Source: Actinomycetes bacterium (GTDB taxonomy: Bacteria > Actinomycetota > Acidimicrobiia > Acidimicrobiales > Acidimicrobiaceae). Taken from it: a stretch of 5,067 nucleotides of DNA. Position 1 is the stretch's first letter; the number at the start of each line of letters is the position of its first letter. Location: NCBI GenBank assembly GCA_021790495.1, contig JAJYGZ010000222.1, positions 1-5,067 of the forward strand. The letters are read 5' to 3'. The notes beneath the pieces were generated by a model. That model saw nothing but the letters and a program-made list of their open reading frames with translations. It ran no database searches and was not told the DNA's origin. Position numbers and translations under genes: made by a program. Below, in pieces: positions 1-5,067 of the stretch.

Positions 1-1591
1 GGTGATCGGCAAGAGCTACATGTACACCTCGCTGGTGTTTTTGCTCATTGCCGGATGCATGGCGATGCTGATTCGCGCTCAGCTGATGACGCCTAACGGG
101 CACCTTGTCTCCCAGCAGACCTACAACGAGCTCTTTACCATTCACGGCTCGATCATGCTCTATCTCTTTGCGGGTCCCTTTGCCTTCGGCGGGTTCGCCA
201 ACTTCATACTTCCCCTGCAAATAGGAGCGCCCGACATGGCGTTTCCGCGCTTGAACGCGCTCTCGTACTGGCTCTATCTCACCGGCGGGACCACGATGCT
301 GATGGGGTTTTTCGTGGCCGGCGGCGCTGCGGCCTTTGGCTGGGTGGCCTACACGCCGCTGTCGTCCTACACCAACTCGCCCGGGCCTGGGCCCGACCTG
401 TGGATCATTTCGATCGCCCTGGTGGGATTTTCGGGGATCTTCACTGCGGTGAATTTGATCACCACCGCTTTTTATCTGCGCGCCCCAGGCCTGACGATGT
501 TCCGGATGCCGATCTTCACCTGGAACATGGTGGTTACCGGGATGCTGATTCTCATAGCATTTCCGATCCTTACCTCCGGAATGATCATGCTCTATGCCGA
601 TCGGCACCTAGGGACGCACTTCTTCAGTGTCGCTGGAGGCGGTTCTCCGGTGATGTGGCAGAATATCTTCTGGTTTTTCGGCCATCCCGAGGTCTACATC
701 CTCGCGCTTCCCTATTTCGGAATGGTCTCAGAGATCATCCCGGTATTTTCCCGAAAGCCGGTCTTCGGCTATAAGGGACTGGTGTTTGCGACCCTCTCGA
801 TAGCGGCGCTTTCGACCGGGGTTTGGGCGCACCACATGTACACCACCGGCACGGTACTGCTGCCGTTTTTCGCCTCGCTGTCGCTTCTGATCGCGGTGCC
901 GACTGGCATCAAGGTTTTTACCTGGATTGGGACGATGTGGGGTGGCAACCTCCAGTTCAAGACTCCTTTGCTATTTTCGATTGGCTTTATCATTACCTTT
1001 GTGATGGGCGGCATGACGGGTGTCCTTCTCGCCTCGCCGCCGTTCGACTTCGCGGTGCACGACACCTACTTCGTGGTTGCTCACTTCCATCAGGTGTTAG
1101 CGGGGACCGCGATCTTCGCGGGCTTCGCGGGCTTTTACTACTGGTATCCCAAGCTGACCGGTCGCATGCTTCGCGAGAGTTTGGGTAAGTTGCAATTTTG
1201 GATGGCCTTTTTCGCCTTCAACCTGACCTTTATTCCCCAATACCTCGCGGGTCTTCGCGGCATGCCGCGCCGGGTGCCGGTGTATCTAGTTTCGGATCAC
1301 GTTACCTTTTTGAACCAGCTCTCGTCGGTGGGAGCGTTTTTGACCTTTCTCTCCTTCGTTGTTTGGCTGGTGAACCTGTGGGTTTCCTGGCGCAAGCCAA
1401 TTCCGGCGGGCGATAACCCCTGGGATGGCCATACCTTGGAGTGGGCGACCACATCTCCGCCACCGCATCACAACTTCACCTCGATCCCCCCGATTCGTTC
1501 GCAACGCCCGGTCTGGGACGCCAATCACCCCGAGCATGCCGACTACGCGCTGGATCATGATGGAAATCCCAAGGAAGAGGTAGCTCGATGA
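1..1591 (+). CDS. ctaD: Cytochrome c oxidase subunit I (aa3 type), 5'-truncated by window edge
   Basis: This is the catalytic subunit of the proton-pumping terminal oxidase, a 12-helix membrane protein that reduces O2 at the heme a3/CuB centre. Numbering from the first full codon (base 2), the visible 529 residues carry His48 and His363 (heme a), His361 (heme a3), and His228, His277 and His278 (CuB). Tyr232 in GHPEVY is the cross-linked tyrosine. Glu230 marks an A1-type oxidase. D-channel residues Asp78, Asn67, Asn85 and Asn151 and K-channel residues Thr301 and Lys304 are present, as are His353-Asp354 of the Mg site and Arg423-Arg424. The C-terminal tail has the usual NPWDGHTLEW and SPPPHHNF motifs and no fused subunit III. 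The GTG at base 2 is an internal codon: the visible sequence begins at the family's DHK-x-IG motif just before helix I, so the true start lies upstream. The stop (TGA, 1589-1591) overlaps the ctaF start. Family and completeness of the active site are clear. Confidence 0.96.
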   Translation, partial: VIGKSYMYTSLVFLLIAGCMAMLIRAQLMTPNGHLVSQQTYNELFTIHGSIMLYLFAGPFAFGGFANFILPLQIGAPDMAFPRLNALSYWLYLTGGTTMLMGFFVAGGAAAFGWVAYTPLSSYTNSPGPGPDLWIISIALVGFSGIFTAVNLITTAFYLRAPGLTMFRMPIFTWNMVVTGMLILIAFPILTSGMIMLYADRHLGTHFFSVAGGGSPVMWQNIFWFFGHPEVYILALPYFGMVSEIIPVFSRKPVFGYKGLVFATLSIAALSTGVWAHHMYTTGTVLLPFFASLSLLIAVPTGIKVFTWIGTMWGGNLQFKTPLLFSIGFIITFVMGGMTGVLLASPPFDFAVHDTYFVVAHFHQVLAGTAIFAGFAGFYYWYPKLTGRMLRESLGKLQFWMAFFAFNLTFIPQYLAGLRGMPRRVPVYLVSDHVTFLNQLSSVGAFLTFLSFVVWLVNLWVSWRKPIPAGDNPWDGHTLEWATTSPPPHHNFTSIPPIRSQRPVWDANHPEHADYALDHDGNPKEEVAR

Positions 1592-1980
1592 AGGTCGAAT
1601 ATCGCATTTATATGGGCATAGGTCTCTTCGTAGCAGTGGTAATGGTGTTCTACTTCTTCACCGCTAAAGAGTACGGCGGTGCCACCATGCTCTTTGGCAC
1701 CGCGGGGCTCGGAATCATGCCCGCTCTCTATATGGGTTGGTGGAAAAAGAGGATGGATCCTCGGCCCGAGGACAACGAGAACGCCACCATGGAGTCAGCC
1801 CGAGGTGCGGTTGGGGCTTTTCCGAGCCACACCATCTGGCCATTCGTGCTCGGAATGGGGGCCTTCCTCTCGGCGCTCTCGTTGGTATTCGGCGGCTGGA
1901 TGATCGTGATGGGCGGAGCGCTGATGATCTTCGCGGTGACTTCGGTGACTCTGGAATCGCGTCGGGGCGGGTTGGTCTAA
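1588..1980 (+). CDS. ctaF: Cytochrome c oxidase subunit IV, actinobacterial CtaF type
   Basis: This 130-residue membrane protein is the small accessory subunit of the actinobacterial aa3 oxidase, expected to pack against subunits I and III. Four hydrophobic segments are visible at about residues 7-25, 31-52, 84-103 and 104-122. Between the second and third lies a polar loop with the family signature RPEDNENA followed by G-x-x-G-x-F-P-S-H-x-x-WP, matching the RPED and FSPHSWWP regions known from mycobacterial CtaF (about 139 residues). The ATG lies within ATGA, overlapping the ctaD stop by four bases. A good Shine-Dalgarno stretch (GGAAGAGG, 1573-1580) sits 7 bases ahead, so translation is probably both coupled and independently initiated. 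In mycobacteria ctaF lies next to ctaC; here it follows ctaD. Subunit III (ctaE) does not follow. The catalytic role of this subunit is not well defined even in the family. Confidence 0.9.
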   Translation: MKVEYRIYMGIGLFVAVVMVFYFFTAKEYGGATMLFGTAGLGIMPALYMGWWKKRMDPRPEDNENATMESARGAVGAFPSHTIWPFVLGMGAFLSALSLVFGGWMIVMGGALMIFAVTSVTLESRRGGLV

Positions 1981-2001
1981 GGGCCTCAGTAGTCAAAGCG
2001 G

Positions 2002-2033
2002 CGTTGGGCTTGGCGTGTTACGCAACCGCAACG
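2002..2033 (+). terminator. Possible hairpin terminator after ctaF
   Basis: Starting 21 bases after the ctaF stop, CGTTG (2002-2006) can pair with CAACG (2029-2033). Inside them TT-GCGT (2010-2016, with G2012 bulged) can pair with ACGC-AA (2020-2025), closing a 3-base loop. The stem is interrupted and is followed only by AAGTTTG rather than a real T-run. Many actinobacterial terminators lack a U-tract, so an end of the ctaDF transcript here is possible but weakly supported. Confidence 0.25.
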
Positions 2034-2048
2034 AAGTTTGGGGGCAAT

Positions 2049-2074
2049 TCTTAGATTCGGGCATTAATCTAAGA
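2049..2074. repeat. Perfect 9-bp inverted repeat, candidate operator before dedA
   Basis: TCTTAGATT (2049-2057) and its exact reverse complement AATCTAAGA (2066-2074) flank an 8-base spacer (CGGGCATT). The arms are AT-rich in otherwise GC-rich DNA and are perfect over all nine pairs; the next pair outward is only a T-G wobble. The right arm lies over the presumed -10 box and ends two bases before the dedA GTG. This could be the operator of a dimeric repressor or a start-masking RNA hairpin. An intrinsic terminator is unlikely because the stem is AT-rich and no T-run follows. No regulator gene is visible in the window. Confidence 0.6.
2065..2070 (+). promoter_or_regulatory. Candidate -10 box of a leaderless dedA promoter
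   Basis: TAATCT fits the actinobacterial TANNNT consensus and leaves six bases before the GTG at 2077, the spacing expected if transcription starts on the first base of the start codon. No convincing -35 hexamer lies 16-18 bases further up; TTGGGG at 2038-2043 is 21 bases away. The box lies across and inside the right arm of the inverted repeat. Confidence 0.4.
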
Positions 2075-2076
2075 GC

Positions 2077-2772
2077 GTGTCTTTTATCACCAACTCACTC
2101 CTCTCGCTCCATGGCATTGTCGCCCTCGTCATTATCTTCTTATTGCCGGCGCTTGAGTCTTCGGTCTTCTTGGGCTTCGTAATTCCAGGCGAGACCGCGG
2201 TGATACTGGGCGGGGTTCTCGCCTTTGAGCATCGAGTTTCGCTGCCCGCGGCGATTGCGGCGGGAATTCTCGGTGCGATTGTGGGCGACAGCGTCGGATA
2301 TGTGGTGGGGCGGGAATTTGGCCGGCGAATTCTCGACTCGAGAACCGGCCGATTTATCAAAAAAGACCACGTTCGCCTGGCGGAGGAGTTCATCGCACGC
2401 CGTGGGGGATTCGGGGTCTTTTTGGGGAGATTTGCCGCCGCGCTTCGCGCCATCATCCCGGGTCTGGCCGGGATGTCGGGGATGCGCTATCGCACCTTCG
2501 CGATATTCAACGTTCTTGGCGGGATAACTTGGGCAACAGGCTTTACCTTTGCCGGATACGCCGCAGGGGCGAGTTTCAGAAAAGTTCAGGCCGCGGCGAG
2601 CACCCTTGGATATGTCGTAATGGGTCTGATCGTGTTGGTGGTGATAGGGCTAATTGTATTTAAGAAGATTCGAGCGAAGAAGAGCCCTGCTGTCGCCGAC
2701 GTCGAGCTAAAAGCCGATTCGCCGCTGATGCAGGGCAATGGGGCTACCGATTCGCCAGCGCCTGAGGCCTAA
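2077..2772 (+). CDS. DedA/VTT-family membrane protein
   Basis: This is a 231-residue polytopic inner-membrane protein of the DedA family (SNARE-associated/VTT domain). The domain spans about residues 10-195. Visible family marks are Glu27 ahead of F-x-G-F-x-IPGE (Glu39) in the first re-entrant segment, GDSVGYVVGR (70-79), GRF...R...PGLAGMSGM (117-136, with Arg118 and Arg124), and the final helix pairs. Residues 196-231 form a charged, Ala/Pro-rich tail that is probably disordered. Some family members move undecaprenyl phosphate back across the membrane, and others affect membrane potential or drug tolerance; which applies here is not shown. The start is GTG because TAA (2065-2067) closes the frame just above and no other usual start precedes helix 1. 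No spaced Shine-Dalgarno sequence is present. It is transcribed alone, 96 bases after ctaF, and ends in a 4-base tail-to-tail overlap with the glycosyltransferase gene. Confidence 0.9.
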   Translation: MSFITNSLLSLHGIVALVIIFLLPALESSVFLGFVIPGETAVILGGVLAFEHRVSLPAAIAAGILGAIVGDSVGYVVGREFGRRILDSRTGRFIKKDHVRLAEEFIARRGGFGVFLGRFAAALRAIIPGLAGMSGMRYRTFAIFNVLGGITWATGFTFAGYAAGASFRKVQAAASTLGYVVMGLIVLVVIGLIVFKKIRAKKSPAVADVELKADSPLMQGNGATDSPAPEA

Positions 2773-3692
2773 GCGGCCCGTCGCCTCAATCTCCTTGCTC
2801 TGCGGGTAAGGCGCTCGAGTAGAAACGGCTGGGTGTAGATCAGATATGCCTGCACGTGGTTTGCCAGGCTGCCCCGGCTCTTGGATCGCAACGCCAGTTC
2901 CTTGGCTTGTTCAAAGTCTCGGTTCAAAAGTGCTGCCACGATGAATCTCTGATTGTGCCACGCCGACAGGTTCGCTACGAACGAGCGCGAGAAGTACTCG
3001 TGCGTCGCTTCACGGTCCATGATCACCTCAGCCAGCAACGCGAGTCGGCGCAAGTTCTTGGAGACTCCCTGTGGATTGTCGCGGTAAAAGACCAGTGGGA
3101 GCCGAATGAGAATTCCGGGCTTCAACTTGGAGACTCGCAGCCAGAGATCCCAGTCCTCGGCTGAATCGAGGGCGGAATCGAAGCCGCCCGCGGCGTCTAG
3201 CACGGTGCGCCGGGCCAACACCGTTGAGGTCTGGTAGCGGTTTAGGACTGCGATCTCCGATGCGAAGACTCGCTCGATGCGAGGCTCATCATGGGCGTAG
3301 GTGCCAAAGGGCGCTCTCGTCCAGTCCGAGGCGATTACCGCGGCATCGCTGAAGCGATCCATCGCCACGAGCTGAAGCGCGAGCTTTTCGGGGTGCCAGG
3401 AGTCGTCTCCGTCCAGAAAGGCGATCCATTCCCCGCTCGCCGCCGCGATTCCTGCGTTGCGCGCCGCCGAGGGGCCTTGGTTGTCTTGTCGCACCACGGT
3501 TATTCGCCCGGCGAATTGCGCCAGAACTTCTAGGGACTTGTCGGTCGAACCGTCGTCAACGACGATGATCTCTTCGGGAAGATGGGTCTGGGCGAGCACC
3601 GAGGCGACGGCGTCGCCGATGGTGTCTTGGGAGTTGTAAGAGGTGACGACAACCGAAATTGAGGGCGCCACGGGCGCGTCGGGGTCGGGCAC
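2769..3692 (-). CDS. Family 2 (GT-A) glycosyltransferase
   Basis: This 307-residue protein has no membrane segment and is expected to be cytoplasmic or peripheral at the membrane. The GT-A fold starts at once: SISVVVTSYN (11-20), the nucleotide-binding DDGST (46-50), QGPSAARNAG (72-81), and the metal-binding LDGDD (93-97). The likely catalytic region is EDWDLWLR (179-186), with Asp180 as the candidate base. A helical C-terminal part (about 210-290) ends in an Arg-rich tail (RRARRLRRRAA) that could bind acidic lipid. Donor and acceptor cannot be read from the sequence; transfer to a cell-surface glycan or lipid is a reasonable guess. The start is GTG, placed directly after and in frame with the murE TAG, with no clear Shine-Dalgarno sequence, so translation probably depends on ribosomes finishing murE. 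A second GTG at codon 8 is an alternative start. The stop (TAG) overlaps the stop of convergent dedA. Confidence 0.9.
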   Translation of the reverse strand: MPDPDAPVAPSISVVVTSYNSQDTIGDAVASVLAQTHLPEEIIVVDDGSTDKSLEVLAQFAGRITVVRQDNQGPSAARNAGIAAASGEWIAFLDGDDSWHPEKLALQLVAMDRFSDAAVIASDWTRAPFGTYAHDEPRIERVFASEIAVLNRYQTSTVLARRTVLDAAGGFDSALDSAEDWDLWLRVSKLKPGILIRLPLVFYRDNPQGVSKNLRRLALLAEVIMDREATHEYFSRSFVANLSAWHNQRFIVAALLNRDFEQAKELALRSKSRGSLANHVQAYLIYTQPFLLERLTRRARRLRRRAA

Positions 3693-5067
3693 CTACGGGG
3701 CGACCCGAGCCATGGCGGGCGCGAAGAGCGAATGGGCCGCTTGGCGCACGACTTCGCGATCGTCGAGATGGATCTGGCTGTGACCGACCCTGATGGAAGT
3801 TTCGTGGCCCCTGCCCACGATGATTACCGCATCCGCGCTGCCCGCATGTTCTAGGGCGAAGGCGATCGCTTCGGAGCGGGAGAGCTCGATGTGAACATGG
3901 CGAGTGGCGATATCGAGCGTGCCAAGCAATAGCTGCGAGATGATCTCGCGCGGGTCCTCGTCGCCGGGGTTGTCCGTGGTGAGTATCACAAGATCGGCGC
4001 CCGCCAAAGCGCGGCCGAGCGACGGGCGCTTGAGGCGGTCCCGTCCCCCTCGCGCTCCTCCCACTACGATTACGCGACCGCCCGGGGCGATCAAAGATCT
4101 CACTGTGGCGATCAAAGAAGAGATCGAGTCCGGAGTATGCGCGTAGTCGACGACGACCATTGACGGCTGCCCGGCTTCGATGAGCTGGAACCGCCCGGCC
4201 ACGGAGTCGCACCCCTCGATTCCAGCGCGAACCTTTTTCGGGTCTCCGCCAAGTTCGATCGCGGCGATATAAGCCGCCGCGGCATTCAGGGCATTGAGGC
4301 GTCCGACAATTTGGGTCGAAAGCGCGACCGACTTGTCTCGGTGGCGAAGGGTAAATGCGGTTCCCTGGTGGCTTACCTTGATATTCTCCACCACGTAGTC
4401 GGCATTGGGATTGGTGCCGTAGGTGACGTGGTCGATTCTCAGCTGGCTCGCGAGGCGCACACCCCAAGGATCGTCTACGGCGATAACGGCGAATTCGCAG
4501 CGCGAAGGTTCGAAGAGTTGGGCCTTGGCGAAGTAGTACTGTTCCATCGTGCCGTGGTAGTCGAGATGCTCCGCGGTGAGGTTGGTGAAGATCCCGATGC
4601 GAAAATGGGTTGAGTCAACTCGCTTTTGGTCGAGTCCGTGCGAAGAGACCTCCATGGCCACGGTCTCGACATTGCTCTGCACCATGTCGGCGAGCATCGC
4701 CTGGAGATCGGGCGCCTCGGGAGTGGTGAAGGTGGAAGGGTAGCGCTTGTTGGTCGAGCGAAACTCGATGGTGCCGATGATGCCGGTTCTCACCCCGGCC
4801 TCGGTTAGCGCCGAGTCCAGCAGAAACGAGGTGGTGGTTTTGCCGTTGGTGCCGGTGATGCCGACCAGATTGAGACGCCGTGATGGGTATCCGTATACCA
4901 TGCTCGAGATCGCCCCGAGAGACTGGCGAACCGAAGGAACGACGAGCTTGGGCACATCCGGGGGGAGATCCGGAGACCCCAGGTACTTTTCGGCGACCAT
5001 TATCGCGGTGGCGCCGCGCGCGATCGCCGCTGCGGTGAAGCTGACTCCGTCTTGAAGAGATCCGCGC
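3693..5067 (-). CDS. murE: UDP-N-acetylmuramoyl-tripeptide synthetase (MurE), 5'-truncated by window edge
   Basis: MurE is the cytoplasmic ATP-dependent ligase that adds the third, diamino residue to UDP-MurNAc-L-Ala-D-Glu in peptidoglycan synthesis. Numbering from the ATG at 5000, it shows the P-loop GTNGKTT (50-56), TTPE (92-95), EVSSHGL (117-123), NLTAEHLDYHGT (140-151), the lysine expected to be carbamylated (Lys159), DYAHTPD (285-291), KRP (324-326) and GRGHE (396-400). That ATG is not the start: the frame stays open to the window edge and reads GSLQDGVSFTAAAIARGATAI just before it, matching the end of the MurE N-terminal domain. Roughly 40 residues are probably missing. The substrate motif is DNPG (343-346) rather than the DNPR of meso-diaminopimelate enzymes, and the usual GCGGDRD reads GARGGRD (315-321). 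The glycosyltransferase gene follows without a gap; murF does not. Family assignment is firm; the amino acid added is uncertain. Confidence 0.94.
   Translation of the reverse strand, partial: RGSLQDGVSFTAAAIARGATAIMVAEKYLGSPDLPPDVPKLVVPSVRQSLGAISSMVYGYPSRRLNLVGITGTNGKTTTSFLLDSALTEAGVRTGIIGTIEFRSTNKRYPSTFTTPEAPDLQAMLADMVQSNVETVAMEVSSHGLDQKRVDSTHFRIGIFTNLTAEHLDYHGTMEQYYFAKAQLFEPSRCEFAVIAVDDPWGVRLASQLRIDHVTYGTNPNADYVVENIKVSHQGTAFTLRHRDKSVALSTQIVGRLNALNAAAAYIAAIELGGDPKKVRAGIEGCDSVAGRFQLIEAGQPSMVVVDYAHTPDSISSLIATVRSLIAPGGRVIVVGGARGGRDRLKRPSLGRALAGADLVILTTDNPGDEDPREIISQLLLGTLDIATRHVHIELSRSEAIAFALEHAGSADAVIIVGRGHETSIRVGHSQIHLDDREVVRQAAHSLFAPAMARVAP

Noticed and set aside
2..4. GTG at base 2 as the start of ctaD
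   Set aside because: The translation begins inside the conserved motif just before helix I, and base 1 (g) fits the third base of the preceding conserved Lys codon. The gene is cut by the window edge.
400..774. 124-codon open frame inside ctaD
   Set aside because: Out-of-frame shadow of the conserved oxidase sequence, rich in Arg, Asp and His and with no membrane segments.
1256..1288. CtaD loop reading PRRVPVY rather than the PRRYSDY/PRRYADY type
   Set aside because: The two functional arginines are kept, and non-Tyr residues after PRR also occur in other bacterial oxidases, so this looks like normal variation.
2064..2456. 130-codon open frame antisense to dedA
   Set aside because: Low-complexity Arg/Ser/Pro composition and full overlap with a clear family member; a shadow frame.
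4086..4118. 12-bp direct repeat GGCGATCAAAGA, 21 bases apart, inside murE
   Set aside because: It encodes Ser-Leu-Ile-Ala twice in one helix, and the segment has the normal MurE length, so there is no evidence of duplication.
3556..4467. 303-codon open frame on the minus strand
   Set aside because: It overlaps murE and the glycosyltransferase in another frame, is extremely rich in Arg, Pro and Gly as GC-rich shadow frames are, and shows no domain.
4998..5000. ATG as the start of murE
   Set aside because: The frame is open to the right edge and the 22 extra codons match the MurE N-terminal domain, so this Met is internal.

Overview
The window holds five protein genes, and both ends cut through a gene. 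The lineage is most likely an actinomycetote. The evidence is the small four-helix cytochrome oxidase subunit IV of the actinobacterial CtaF type, encoded directly behind a CtaD-type subunit I. GC-rich third positions and GTG starts fit this. A deep-branching class such as Acidimicrobiia is possible, but that is a guess. No rRNA, tRNA, CRISPR array, insertion sequence or integrase was seen; this looks like ordinary chromosomal housekeeping DNA.

Left half, plus strand (1-1980): the 3' part of ctaD (aa3-type oxidase subunit I, with every metal ligand present) overlaps ctaF by four bases (ATGA), so the two are a translationally coupled respiratory unit. Subunits II and III are not in the window; subunit II may lie upstream. 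A 96-bp gap follows (1981-2076). It carries a weak hairpin that could end the ctaDF transcript and a perfect 9-bp inverted repeat (2049-2074) ending two bases before the next start codon. Then comes a DedA/VTT-family membrane protein (2077-2772), which starts with GTG, has no usable Shine-Dalgarno sequence, and may be translated from a leaderless mRNA.

Right half, minus strand (2769-5067): murE (peptidoglycan stem-peptide ligase), whose 5' end lies off the right edge, is followed with no gap by a family 2 glycosyltransferase. One TAG separates them and both lie in the same frame. The glycosyltransferase and dedA converge with overlapping stop codons.

Functionally, the left part is terminal respiration. 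The right three genes plausibly concern the cell envelope: MurE builds the cytoplasmic peptidoglycan precursor, the glycosyltransferase adds sugar to an unknown acceptor, and some DedA proteins recycle undecaprenyl phosphate. That link is inference from neighbourhood only. The points most worth a second look are the inverted repeat over the presumed dedA promoter, the DNPG motif in MurE where meso-diaminopimelate-adding enzymes have DNPR, and the in-frame TAG/GTG junction between murE and the glycosyltransferase. I see no clear sign of a wholly new system.
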